Source of the DNA: Chrysomallon squamiferum | Taxonomy: Eukaryota; Mollusca; Gastropoda; Neomphalida; Peltospiridae | DNA length: 64,000 bases | Direction of reading: 5' to 3' | Assembly: GCA_012295275.1 (NCBI GenBank) | Contig: CM022668.1 | Coordinates: 5,863,989 to 5,927,988, forward strand | Shown: one piece after another, positions 37,085-48,877 of the stretch | How the letters are laid out: the number at the start of each line of letters is the position of its first letter | How positions within the stretch are numbered: position 1 is the first letter of the stretch | Position numbers and translations under genes: made by a program | The notes under the pieces: generated by a model | Databases searched by the model: none | Told to the model about the DNA's origin: nothing | Seen by the model: the letters and a program-made list of their open reading frames with translations, nothing else

Positions 37085-38127
37085 TTATATATAAACACAC
37101 ACACACGTTTTATAAACTTTATTTATTTTATATATGAGTTCATTAATATACACGAACTGACGATTTCTCTTTTGAAATTATTTGTTCAGTAAATGCTGCA
37201 AGCGTTGTTGATCTGATTACTCTAGGCAGTTAAAAATATATATAATAAAACAAAATTAAATTGAATTAAAAACACTTTTAACTACTTCTTTCAAGGAAAT
37301 CTTTAATGTTGAAAAATCATTAGAATTAAAATAATAAAATCAAAGCCTATGAAACAATTTTTAATGTATGTTATACATCATTAGATATATTTTAATTGTA
37401 TCTACGAAAATGTCCGGAAACTCACGATTAGCTGCGAAGGTGAATCTCGTTTGAGGCCGTTAAGTTGAAACGAGATTTATAAGCACAAATAATCGTCTCG
37501 TGCTACTCAAAACAAAGCTAGGTGAACATCATCAGTGACGGCGTCAGAATGTCATCCAAATTTTGGGTCGAAAAATTTTACAAGCAAAAAAATTAGCGAT
37601 AAATTCACGGATCTGCACAAAATAAAATGTTCCGGATAAATATATCTAAAACAAAATATTAAGGGTTAAAGTTAAGATTAGGGTTAGGGTTAGGGTTAGG
37701 GTTAGGGTTAGGGTTAGGGTTAGTGTTAGGGTTAGGGTTAGAATTAGGGTTAGGGTTAGGGTTAGGGTTAGGGTTAGGGTTCGGGTTAGAGTCAGTATTC
37801 CGATAACTGTAACATACAAATATATAAACGTGTTAAATCATTCAAATTTTAATGGGGCAATTAAAGAAGAGAAACTGTTTGTGCATAAATGTGCTGTCAC
37901 GTGATATCAGATTGTGATGAACTATTTGATGGTTTCCTTACGTTATCAAACAAACTGACGGATGAAAAAAACTTTGTTTTTAACCATTTCAGATGCATCC
38001 ATATCTAATTTTAATCTAACTTTGTTTTAATTACTGTTGTTAATGTATATAATTTTTTTTAATTTTTTAAATTTCTTTTATTTCATTTTATTTTTTTATT
38101 ATTAGTATTTTTAAATATTATTATTTC

Positions 38128-38166
<39 letters not shown>

Positions 38167-39584
38167 TTTTTTTTTTTTTTTCTTTCTTAAATATAGAGTA
38201 CAGTCCCTTGGAGTCATCCGTTCTGACAATATCCTGTTGCGCGTGCGCTATGACGGTGAGGTCACGTGGGAGCCGACGGGGATATTCTCGACATCTTGCG
38301 ACATAGTGATTTCTTTCTACCCTTTCGACAGACAAAGATGTCAGCTGGAAATCACGAGCTGGGCGTACAACATTGATGAACAGAATCTCACTTTTCTAGG
38401 AAGTGGATTTAATTTGATGGTAAGTTAACGAAGGAAGGAAGGAAGGAAGGAAATAATGAATGGATAAAGACAACGAGATTTATATACAATGAAATAAACA
38501 GTTATGCAGACAGACAGACAGACAGACAAATAAATAAATGAATAAATATATAGGTAGGCAAACAGACAGATAAATACCTTTACCAACTGATTTTTGTAAT
38601 TAATGCAGGTAATATCAATCGTTATCATCATCGTCATCACCATCATCATCAACATTATTATTGTTGTTGTTGCTGGTTCTTTTTAATCTTCTTGTTCTTT
38701 TTGTCTTCTACTTATTATCACTATTATTAGTATTCTTACTGCCACTACTACTACTACTACTACTATTATTACAACGACTACAACTACGATTATCACTGTT
38801 ATTATTATTCTTTCTACTACTACTACTACTACTTCAAAAACTACTACAACTACTATTATTATTAGTTATTACTACTACTACTTCTACTACTACCACTTAC
38901 TACTATTGCTACTATTACTGTTATTACTATCTACTATGAGTATTATTATTATTATTATTACTATTATTATTACTATTATTATTATTATTACTATATTTAT
39001 TATTATTACTATTATTATTATTATTATTACTACTACTACTACTGTTACTATTATTATTATTATTACTACTACTATTATTATTATTACTATTACTATTATT
39101 ACTATTACTATTGTTATTATTACTATTACTATTATTACTATTACTATTGCTATTATTACTATTACTATTATTACTATTACTCTAACACAGGACTACACAG
39201 TGAACGGACAGTGGGATCTGATATCAACGAGCACGGCTCACAGTCAGCTTGTGGAGGAAGGAACCATCTTCCCTCAGCTCGACTTCATCATCACAACGGA
39301 ACGCCGCTCCAGCTACTACATCCTCAACATCATCCTGCCCATATCTCTGACGTCAGTCCTCAGCGTCATCGTCTTCATCCTGCCGTTTGAGTCAGGGGAG
39401 AAGGTGTCCTACGCGCTCACTGTCCTACTGTCCTACGCCGTACTGCTCACCATTGTTGTGGCGGAGATGCCGCCGATTTCTAACAACGTGTCGCTTCTTG
39501 GTGAGTATTTGTGTTTAGTGCGTGAGTAAATTAGTGAGTCAGTGAGTAAGAGGGAATATTATTTCTTTGTAATTGCTGAGTGAT

Positions 39585-39669
<85 letters not shown>

Positions 39670-40789
39670 TACTGGATGAATGAGTGAATGAGCGAGCGAG
39701 CGAAACCGGATGAATTGATATGTGAGTCAGTGATTGTAAGTGTGAGTTAGAGAGTGAAATTCAGTGCTCTGTGAGTGAGTATGAGTGTGAGTTAGCGAAA
39801 TTCAGTGCTCTGTGAGTGAGTTAGTGAGTATGAGTGTGAGTTAGAGAGCGAAATTCAGTGCTCTGTGAGTGAGTTAGTGAGTATGAGTGTGAGTTAGAGA
39901 GTGAAATTCAGTGCTCTGTGAGTGAGTTAGTGAGTATGAGTGTGAGTTAGAGAGCGAAATTCAGTGCTCTGTGAGTGAGTTAGTGAGTATGAGTGTGAGT
40001 TAGAGAGCGAAATTCAGTGCTCTGTGAGTGAGTTAGTGAGTATGAGTGTGAGTTAGAGAGTGAAATTCAGTGCTCTGTGAGTGAGTTAGTGAGTATGAGT
40101 GTGAGTTAGAGAGCGAAATTCAGTGCTCTGTGAGTGAGTTAGTGAGTATGAGTGTGAGTTAGAGAGCGAAATTCAGTGCTCTGTGAGTGAGTTAGTGAGT
40201 ATGAGTGTGAGTTAGAGAGTGAAATTCAGTGCTCTGTGAGTATAGTTCCTGAATAACAGAATGTAAATATTATTTATGGTGAATTGTTCAGTAAAGTGAG
40301 TGAATGAACGGGACTGGATTAGTGAACGAGTGAGATACGGGCGAGTGGGCGAGCCTGGGTGAATAATGAGAAGGTTATTGGACAATGAGTTAATGAACCC
40401 AGGTGAGTAGTGGAAGGGTGACTGGACTATATTGTCACCTCTAGCTAATTCCTGTTACTGAACTTAATTTAAGTTTTACTTAGGTTTAGAAACGTAGCAG
40501 TTAGATTAGTGAATAGATTAATAGGACTTTAATTGTAGCTTGCTGTTGGTGGTGAATAAAAAAAGATGAATAGATGAATAATTTTCAGATTTAAGTGAAT
40601 ACAGATACTGATTAATCAAGTTAATCTGTGATTACATATAAGTTATAAATGTGGATAAGGAAGGAAGGAAGAGAGAATGAAGGAATGGACGAATTAATAT
40701 TCTAGACATGTTTGTTTATGAATGAATGAAAGAACAGATGAATGAATGAATAAATGATCATCATCATCATTATTATTATTATTATTATT

Positions 40790-40832
<43 letters not shown>

Positions 40833-41320
40833 GTTTGTCTCTGTTCATTCATTCATTAATTCATTCATTCATTTTATTTTTTTTTTATTTTATTCTATTT
40901 CAGCTGTCTATCTCGCGCTCATTCTTATCGTGGGTGCAAGCACGACTTTCCTGTCTGTGATCAATCTGTACATCTACCACCAAAGTCCTCACCGGGAAGT
41001 ACCCATCTCCGTCAAACGTTTCACTATTAACTTTCTGCAAGGCTACCGGATGGAGAAAGCTCGACCCATCCCCCCACAGATCCCCCAAAAATCAAGTCCT
41101 GCCCGTTTACGCAGAGAACAATCACAACAAGGAACCGAAAAACGGGAACAGACTGAAGACCATCAAAGTCGCGACGAATGACTGCGGTGCTTTTTATTCT
41201 TGGGTGGAAATTGCCATGATGCTTGACGTGTTGTACTTCCGTTTGTTTTCTTCGTTGTTGCTAGTAATTACTTTGACATTTTTGATATGTTTGCCTGTTG
41301 GAGGTAAGTATAGTATGTAG
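32091..41320 (+). CDS. Cys-loop receptor, nAChR-like subunit, copy B, frameshifted in last exon
   Basis: Exons are 32091-32133, 34073-34230, 34516-34560, 36384-36487, 38197-38419, 39191-39500 and 40904-41181 or 41320. The first six match copy A in length and phase to the base. The leader, loop A ([10 protein letters not shown]), WEPTGIF, the 13-residue Cys-loop, SWAYNI, M1, GEKVS and M2 are all present, again with no Cys pair in loop C. In the last exon, just after M3 (INF), copy B reads TTTCTG where copy A reads TTTCTCTG. This loss of two bases shifts the frame. The shifted frame ends at TGA 41179-41181 (386 aa, no M4). The other frame stays open and homologous through FYSW, M4 and LPVGG to TAG 41318-41320. 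It could be a young pseudogene, a truncated subunit or a sequence error. As written, M4 is lost and channel assembly would probably fail. Confidence 0.86.
32134..34072 (+). other. Intron 1 of receptor copy B
   Basis: Contents are a (TA)n/(CA)n run at 32299-32338, (CAGA) near 32445, a (GT)n/(GTAT)n array at 32624-32732, plain sequence at 32740-33180, poly-T/TTTA at 33205-33600, (TAC)n at 33790-33818 and (ATA)n at 33935-33995. No exon was recognised. Confidence 0.6.
34561..36383 (+). other. Intron 3 of receptor copy B
   Basis: Near the donor, 34615-34670 carries single degenerate versions of the 60-bp unit that forms the minisatellite in intron 3 of copy A, including AGAGGACTGCCAC. (TAC)n/(CTG)n/(ATT)n follow at 35000-35240, plain sequence at 35240-35870, and (TA)n/(GTAT)n/(GT)n at 35880-36330. 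Confidence 0.65.
36751..36974. mobile_element. Non-autonomous Tc1/mariner-type MITE, 224 bp
   Basis: The element begins CAGGGGGTGCAAAAGTAGGT and ends with its inverse (CTATTTTTGCACACCCCTG). This gives imperfect terminal inverted repeats of roughly 25-28 bp. Both ends are flanked by TA, the target duplication of Tc1/mariner elements. The interior is AT-rich and has no transposase. It lies in intron 4 of receptor copy B, next to a (TA)n tract on the left and a CTGT/(CT)n tract on the right. Confidence 0.85.
36997..37080. repeat. (CT)n microsatellite beside the MITE
   Basis: A CTGT run and then a pure CT tract start about 20 bp after the right end of the mariner-type MITE. Confidence 0.9.
37674..37792 (+). 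repeat. Interstitial telomeric repeat (TTAGGG)n
   Basis: About 19 units of TTAGGG run on the plus strand with few variants (TTAGTG, TTAGAA, TTCGGG). They lie inside intron 4 of receptor copy B. TTAGGG is the telomere repeat of most animals including molluscs, so this is an internal telomeric tract. Confidence 0.93.
37800..38196 (+). other. End of intron 4 of receptor copy B
   Basis: About 240 bp of plain sequence is followed by AT-rich and (TTTA)n sequence (38040-38180) up to the exon 5 acceptor. No further feature is seen. Confidence 0.5.
38420..39190 (+). repeat. Intron 5 of copy B: GGAA, CAGA, (TAC)n and (TTA)n
   Basis: GGAA and CAGA/AAAT tetramers follow the donor (38428-38560). Positions 38735-38935 are (TAC)n-rich, and 38940-39182 are (ATT)n grading to (TTACTA)n, ending about 8 bp before the exon 6 acceptor, as in copy A. 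Confidence 0.85.
39590..39664. repeat. (GA)n microsatellite in intron 6 of copy B
   Basis: A pure GA tract of about 75 bp sits just upstream of the 53-bp minisatellite. Confidence 0.9.
39725..40240 (+). repeat. 53-bp minisatellite, ~9 units, in intron 6 of copy B
   Basis: Units of 53 bp contain GAGTGAGTTAGTGAGTATGA, GTGTGAGTTAGAGAG and GAAATTCAGTGCTCTGT. Copies alternate between GAGAGCGAAA and GAGAGTGAAA and are otherwise nearly identical. The first units are slightly shorter. Flanking sequence on both sides has loose GAGT-type words from which the array may have grown. Confidence 0.92.
40250..40903 (+). other. End of intron 6 of receptor copy B
   Basis: GAGT- and GAATGA-rich low-complexity sequence is followed by (ATC/ATT)n and (GTT)n at 40758-40830 and ATTC/T-rich sequence to the acceptor at 40903. 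No coding feature was seen. Confidence 0.6.
41037..41320 (+). pseudogene. Out-of-frame remnant of the copy B M3-M4 loop and M4
   Basis: In the frame that follows the 2-nt loss, this stretch reads CKATGWRKL at its start, then [10 protein letters not shown], a hydrophobic M4 segment and LPVGG before a TAG. It is open over its whole length and lines up with the tail of copy A, which reads [19 protein letters not shown] and LPIGG. Its intactness argues that the shift is recent or is a sequence error. A GTAAGT directly after the GGAG of LPVGG could also be a donor. Confidence 0.8.
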
Positions 41321-41350
41321 AAATCGTCTAGTGTGTAAATTTTGTAATTA

Positions 41351-41356
41351 AATAAA
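41351..41356 (+). promoter_or_regulatory. Candidate polyadenylation signal of receptor copy B
   Basis: An AATAAA lies about 30 bp after the TAG of the homologous frame and about 170 bp after the frameshift stop. Confidence 0.4.
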
Positions 41357-41488
41357 TTAAATATGTGTTTGTTTTGGTTTCGGGCTTTGTAAATGGTGTG
41401 CAATAGATCGAAAGTCTGACATCGTTCCTATCCCAGATTTTCGGACCAGTTGTTTAGACTAACTTACTTCGCATTTTGTAAAATATTC

Positions 41489-41544
<56 letters not shown>

Positions 41545-41738
41545 GTGTACACAATACGTATGTTTTAAATAGATTGAATTTAAAGGCAGATATGAATAAA
41601 TCAATAGTTTATAATCTACGTCTTTTCAAACGAAAATTGCATAAGCTATGATTTCTTATTTCTGTATAAGCACAAGATAAACAAAATAAATAAATAAATA
41701 AATAAATAAATAAATTAAAAACAAATGCTTAAAATAAT

Positions 41739-42188
41739 GTTGAACCTTCACGGACCTCGGTTTTCCGGATTTCTGAAAATACGAAATTTTGAAAAATATA
41801 TATTTTTTTTAACCTTATCGCCATTTCTTGAAGCGTTACCTCTTAATTTATCGTGAGTCCCCACTGTCTGATTATGGCAACCTTCTCCCAACCCAGTTTC
41901 CATGAAGTAAGAGGAAATTTTACATTGCATTAATTAACCTAACAAACCCCACCTAACCTAGCCTACATTTTTTTTTTACTGTACATTTTTCTTTATATAT
42001 AAAATTTATGACATTGGTTTAAGTTGTTTGTATTTATGCCTATTGTTCTTACATTATTATATTACTATATTATACAGATGTTATGTGTACTAAAGTTTAA
42101 TGTTTCCTATCGCGATTTCCCAGATTTCTGCTATATCCGAAAAGGATTTCCCTCTTGTTATCAAGTCCGTAAAATCGAGGATCAACAG
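41739..42188. mobile_element. Possible pogo/Tigger-like MITE remnant
   Basis: The left end (GTTGAACC, then GACCTCGGTTTTCCGGA) and the reverse complement of the right end (CTGTTGATCCTCGATTTTACGG) are similar. Both resemble the CCTCGATTATCCG-type termini of pogo/Tigger elements. The interior has no transposase. The ends do not align perfectly; the left carries an extra segment of about 9 bp. This is a tentative call. Confidence 0.35.
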
Positions 42189-42189
42189 C

Positions 42190-42744
42190 AGACATAATAC
42201 TCTATTATTTTATTCCTCTTTGGCCTTATTCTCCCAGTTATCGAAGTGCTGGATGAAGGCCAGTAATTCTTTATGATTAACAGTAATTAGGTATTTCGCT
42301 ACTTACCTCCCTTGAGTAAAAACCCATTAAAAAGCTATGTTGATTTTGTTTAATGAATACTTCATACCAAATGGAAAAAAATAAAAATAATAACAATAAA
42401 AAGTGATGATGATAATAATAATAATAATAATAACAATAATAATAATAATAAATTGGCAATGAAAATAGTTTCATTTTCAATCTGTCAATGGCCTTTTGTA
42501 TTTAAGATGATTGTTGTTATATTAGCAGTTTGTAAAAAATTGTACACATTATTATTATAATGATCATTATTATTATAATTAATTTTATCATCATCACCAT
42601 TATCATTATTATTATTACCATTTTGTTACATCTTATTATTAATGTAATTATTATCATCATTGTTATCCATAATCATCATCAATATCATCATTTTCATTAA
42701 CATTATCATTGTTATGATTTTTATTATCATTATAATCATCATCA

Positions 42745-42779
<35 letters not shown>

Positions 42780-43925
42780 CTATTATTATTATCATCATCA
42801 TCATCTCATCTTTAATCATGGGTTTAGAAGTTAAATGTTTTGTGTGGTTTTGTATCTGTTTATTCTTTGACTAACAGTTTGTGAAATGAAAAGTAATTGA
42901 TGTTTAATATGAAAAGTTTGTTTTGTAAATTTGTATACATACATAGAGTCAAAGAGAGAGATGTTTTACAAATATACAGTGTTTGTTTTATTTCTCTTTT
43001 TCATTGGTCTTTCTCTTTTTATTTTTATTTTCAATTATTTTCTTTATTTTATTTTTTATTTTATTTTATTTTATTTTGTTTTATTATCTATTTACCTTTT
43101 GTTTCTTTCAGTTATACTGTTGTTGTCATTCTTTATTCCCATTTATTTTTTCATATATTTTTTCATCTTTCGTTTATTTGTATTATTATATTTTATTATT
43201 ATTACTTTTTTCTTTTTTACTGTTTTAATTTTTACTTTTCTTCATATTTTATTTCCTTTTTAATTCTTTTTTCTTCTTTCTATTTCTCTTATTTCTTCCT
43301 ACACATGCACACACACACACATACAAATCTTTATTTTATAGATTTTTTTTTTTTTTCTTTCTTGTTTCATTTCCACTTTTCAGTTTACTATTTCTTCCAT
43401 TTCTCACATTCTCACTTTTATCATTTTTCTTTCCCATGACATGCTTGGGAATGAATAATTTTGTAAACAAGAAATCAAAAAGAAATAATGAAAAAAAAAA
43501 GAATACCCATTTCTGTGTATGATTTCAAAAAAAAATCTCTTCTAAGCTATTTATCTGGAATTTGACCTGTCAGGTCACTGTTTGCTCACCTACATGATAA
43601 ATAAACCAAATTCAACAACATAATTCTTTGTAGACATTTTGTTAAGTAAAATTAATTATTTCTTTCATTCCAGTCCATAAAAATCCCCCACACATGATAC
43701 CAAGCAGTTGAAAATGTTTACAGAAGACAAAAATAAATAAATTAAAAAAAGAACGTGCAGAAATTCCTTATTCACTTGTCTACAATGTATAAAAATAGGA
43801 AGTATTTACATAAATAAAATATATTAAACCCAATACCATGTGAAAATGAAAAATTCAATGCAGAACATTTTCTTTCAACATGCAGGTGTGGAAGAAGTGA
43901 AAACAACAAATATATATGTACATTC
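42190..43925. other. Intergenic DNA downstream of copy B
   Basis: Degenerate (ATA)n/(ATC)n occupy 42405-42450 and 42550-42805. TTTTA/TTCT-rich sequence follows at 42980-43430; its long F/Y-rich frames are not credible genes. The rest is plain AT-rich sequence. An ACTTACCTCCCTTGAGT motif lies at 42301-42317. Confidence 0.6.
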
Positions 43926-43939
43926 ATGCAGAAAAAATT

Positions 43940-44077
43940 AAATAACACATACATACATACATACATACATACATACATACATACATACATACATACATAC
44001 ATACATACATACATACATACATTCATACATACATACATACATACATACATACATACATACATTCATACATACATACA

Positions 44078-44111
<34 letters not shown>

Positions 44112-44145
44112 CATTCATTCATACATACATACATACATACATACA

Positions 44146-44177
<32 letters not shown>

Positions 44178-44259
44178 CATACATACATATACACACATAC
44201 ACACACATACACACACACACATACATACATACATATATATACATACATATATACATATA

Positions 44260-44290
<31 letters not shown>

Positions 44291-44337
44291 TCATACATAC
44301 ATACATACATACATACATACATACATTCATTCATACA

Positions 44338-44369
<32 letters not shown>

Positions 44370-44385
44370 CATACATACATTAATA

Positions 44386-44417
<32 letters not shown>

Positions 44418-44580
44418 CATACATACATACATACATTCATTCATATATATACATACATACATATACATACATACATACATATATATACATACATACATAC
44501 ATATATATAATATATATATATACATACATACACACACATACATATATACATACATACATACATGCTCATCCATATATATA
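43940..44580. repeat. (ATAC)n tetranucleotide array, ~600 bp
   Basis: A long ACAT array has occasional ATTC, ATAT and CACA variants. It reads as HTYI repeats on the plus strand and MYVC repeats on the minus strand, in all frames, which shows these frames are repeat translations. It is the longest microsatellite in the window. Confidence 0.95.
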
Positions 44581-45477
44581 TATAAATAAATATATGCACA
44601 CACACATATCTGGACTCATGCTAAAAATACATATAAATACATACACAAACACACACATGTGCACATGCATTCACACACACCTTCATTCCTATATATATAC
44701 TACATGCAGTGACACACACTTGCACAAATCTATATGCTCATAAATGCCATACATACATAGTGACCTTTAACCTTTAACCTTTCCGAGCCATGCTCCACTG
44801 AGTGAGAACAGAAAGGAGAGAATAATTCCATCGAAGTTTCTTTATTGTTGTTATCTTACAAGTCATATATTTGAATCCCCGTAACTGTCAATTTAAAAAC
44901 GTTTCTTTGCTCAAATCAGTTTTTATTCATGTTCTGTGTATTGATACAGTCCTACAGAGCCAATCCTGCTTTTTTTACTTACTTATTTTACTGCTGTGAT
45001 TCATTTTAGAGATGGTGACTTTACCCAGGCTATATCTTCCCATGTTTGCTATTTTTTTATTTATTCTTTCATTTTATTTATTTATTTTTTTTATTTAATT
45101 TTTATTTTTTTTCTTATTTATTTAATTTATTTAATTTTTTTTTCTGTTTGTTTATTTATTTAGGTTTTATTTATTTAGTTTTTACTTCTGGATTTATTTA
45201 ATTTTTGTTTTTTGTTTATTTATTTATTTATTTAATTTTTAATTATTTATTTCTTTCTTTGTGTATTTATTTATTTATATATTTTTATTTTTTCAATTAA
45301 TCTAAAAGGTTATATATGCACCTTACTAAAAATAAAAGTCGATATGCACCTTTCTTTATTTTTTGTGAGATACCAAACCTGCCTTCATCAATATCCACAA
45401 TAAATCAACAAACCGTTTTTTGTTTTGTTTTCTGTTGAGCCAGCTTTCATTAAAGCATTTTCTTTTTTACTTTCCAT

Positions 45478-45512
<35 letters not shown>

Positions 45513-46226
45513 TCTGTAATAATCATAATAACAATAATAATAATAATTTTTATTATTAATATTATTATTATTATTATTATTTTTATGTTTTTATTTACAT
45601 TTATATTTATTTATTCATTCTTTCATTCATTCATTCATTCATTCATTCATTCATTCATTCATTCATTCATTCATTTTTATTATTTTCTCTTTTTTTTTAT
45701 TTATTATTTTATTTTATTTTTATTATTTTTGCTATTTTTATTTTGTGTTATATCTTTCTGTACTTTTTTTTAATTTTTTTTTTTTTTTTATCTTATTTCT
45801 TTCTTTTTTTTTTTTTTTTTTGACATTTTATTGACTACGCTTTCTAAACGGGTCATTGAACACAAATGTTTGTCTGTTCATACTTTATCGCGCTGCATTA
45901 AAATCTCACGGATTATTTGCCTGCACCCTGGTCTTTATAATCGTTTGAATAAACCCTTTTTAATGTGTGTGTGTGTGTGTGTGTGTGTGAGTGTTTTTCT
46001 AAAACGTCTTTCAAAATCGCTGGTGTAAAAATAAATTAAGTTTCACGCCCATACTGACAATGTTGATTCCTGCACGTGGGTGGGTATATGGAGTTTTATT
46101 GTTGTCATCCATTATGAAAATGTAACGATCGTTTGAGTTAAATAAGGGCACACAGTGTAAACCTCTCAATATACACGTAAGCGAAAAAATATGAATAGAA
46201 ATATAAAAAGGAATATAAAAGGTTGA

Positions 46227-46258
<32 letters not shown>

Positions 46259-46391
46259 GGAATGGTGAACGTTTTTAGATAATAATGATGACGATGATGA
46301 TGTTGAGATTTTTAATAAGAAGAACAGCAGAAGGATTGATGGAGAGAAAGATAAAACATGGGAGAAGGACTATAACAATATTTTTAAAGAA

Positions 46392-46450
<59 letters not shown>

Positions 46451-46550
46451 GAAAAATAGATTACCTAAACAAAGAAAAGAAATAAAAAAAAACAAGTGAC
46501 TGAATTATAATTGTTATTTATTATTGTCAAGTATTTATTATTATTATTAC

Positions 46551-46610
<60 letters not shown>

Positions 46611-46666
46611 CATCATCATCATCATTATTATTAAATTTAGTGTCGATACAACGGATAAATTATATT

Positions 46667-46745
<79 letters not shown>

Positions 46746-47569
46746 ATGTCCTAATGCGTTCTATATAATCTAATAAATTCCTTTTCTAAAAACAAATAAA
46801 GATATATAAATTTCCGATATGCAGAACTAAATAAAAAAAATAAGAACCGATTTCATTTTGAATAATATTACAAATTTATTTATTATATAAAAATATATTT
46901 TAAAAATAAAATTAATGATTTTATTCACATCTTTATAAAATATATACTGTACAGTTGACTAAGTGCATTTATTAAAGATGTAATATAATTTCCATATTAC
47001 ACATAATTACGTCATAAATAACTATGACGTCAAACGACATAAATTATTGCTTCTTTCCCAAGGTGCCAGCACCTGGTATGTAATAATTTGTATTATCTAC
47101 ATAATAAATATATTTACATAACACTGGAATTTAATATATATATATATAAGAGGTTTGGCACGTACAGGACGTTCGTGATAACGTTGCGGTCACGTGGTTG
47201 TTTCTGGTCCAAAACGAGGCTTTAAAATATTCCTTTTCTATTTGATTTTTAATCCCAAATTTCAACACTTTTAATAAAATTTCATCAGAACTACAGTTTC
47301 AAAACAATTTTGTATAAAATGTTTCTCTTTGAATTGATGGACCAGAAATATATTACGTGAAGGGTTCATGTAAATTTGGTAATATACAAGTGAACGAAAA
47401 AACCCGAAATATGTATTTTAATACCATTACTTAAATATCCCACAAAATATATTATTATGTAGATATATTTCAATATAGTTTGAAGAATTAAAACAATTTA
47501 TTTAAAATAATTGAAAAACATTTATAATAAAACAAAATAATAACAGTGAAGTTAAAAGTAATTACAATA

Positions 47570-47641
<72 letters not shown>

Positions 47642-48724
47642 TTTGAGACATATATTTCCTATAAGTTAATTAATACAGAAACACTATGACGTATGATGAA
47701 TAAATTATGCAAATGCGTGATGTAATAATATTTGAGCAACTATTCTAAAAACAAAAACAACCCCTCCAAAAAAAAAAAAAAAAAAAAAGACCCCCCCAAA
47801 AAAACCTACCCTTCCCCAAAAATAAATAAGTAAATAAATAATTAAAATTATTATTGAGAATCACTGATATAAATCATATTTAGGTTTAAATTTGATAAAA
47901 AGGGTATTTTTAAATTAACAACAAATTGAAACCGAAGTATATTTAAGACGAATCAGAAATATAGAAAACAAATGACAAAAATATAATAATAAAAACTCTA
48001 CTTTCGAGTATATATATATATATCTTAAAACTAATTGATACGAAATCGTGCTTTGCTTTGCTTAGTAACAAAATAAAAATAAAATAATAATTAAAAATAG
48101 GTGACATAATTACCATTACACCCACATCAAAAATAAAACGTTAAAACGTAGACAAATAAAAGTAGAACAGCCACAAGGTCATCTTTTGCAATTGTCTCTT
48201 CGTTACGTCATAAGCATTATGATGTCACTCAAATATTATTATGAAGTCATCAAAATCTTTCACTGGTTTAGAAAAAAGGTTCACAGAAGAGAATGTAATT
48301 TAATTCTTCTTTTTTTTGTTTGTTTGTTTGTTTTTATTGTTGTTGTTTTTGACACGTAGAAAAATCTGCAGATCTGGTGTCCAACTGTGACGAAAAATTT
48401 GAAAAAGTTAACATCTTTTTCAGTAACGAAATACGAAATATCTGTTTCCATGGTACCGGCAGAATTCTGTTACGATGCAATCATTCTGAAAAATAAGAAA
48501 GAATGATAAGTATTTATTGAAACTATAGTTGTTATATTTAGAAACTAATGGATTATAATTAATATTTGCTGATAAACAACAAACAGACTTTATAATTTTG
48601 TTGACAATTAACATACATTAATAATGTATTTGTTACGACACTAATTAAGGGATACAAACACAAATGTAGTATAATAATAGTAGTAGTTGTTGTAGTAAAA
48701 GTAGTAGCAGTAGTAATAGTATAC

Positions 48725-48797
<73 letters not shown>

Positions 48798-48877
48798 TCT
48801 CACATAATCTCATAATAGTCTACGTCACTCTAAAATTAATTAAGATATATATATTTCACTGCTTACATTTAATAACG
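44581..48877. other. Gene-poor intergenic region
   Basis: The region has TTTA-rich sequence at 45050-45300 and 45475-45800, ATTC repeats at 45610-45675, (GT)n at 45966-45988 and 46232-46258, (GA)n at 46395-46441, (ATT)n at 46537-46630, (CT)n at 46671-46736, (AAT)n at 47570-47640, poly-A/poly-C at 47770-47820 and (CT)n at 48725-48793. Plain sequence at 46740-47560 includes a TGACGTCA site. No coding signal was found. It probably contains the 3' UTR of the SEA/EGF gene near its right end. Confidence 0.55.
48513..48518 (-). promoter_or_regulatory. Candidate polyadenylation signal of the SEA/EGF gene
   Basis: TTTATT on the plus strand is AATAAA on the gene's strand, about 360 bp after its stop codon. 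It is one of several AT-rich candidates and is not proven. Confidence 0.3.

Noticed and set aside
43926-44510. 194-aa HTYI-repeat open frame
   Set aside because: It is a translation of the (ATAC)n array; all frames on both strands are open, as expected for this repeat.
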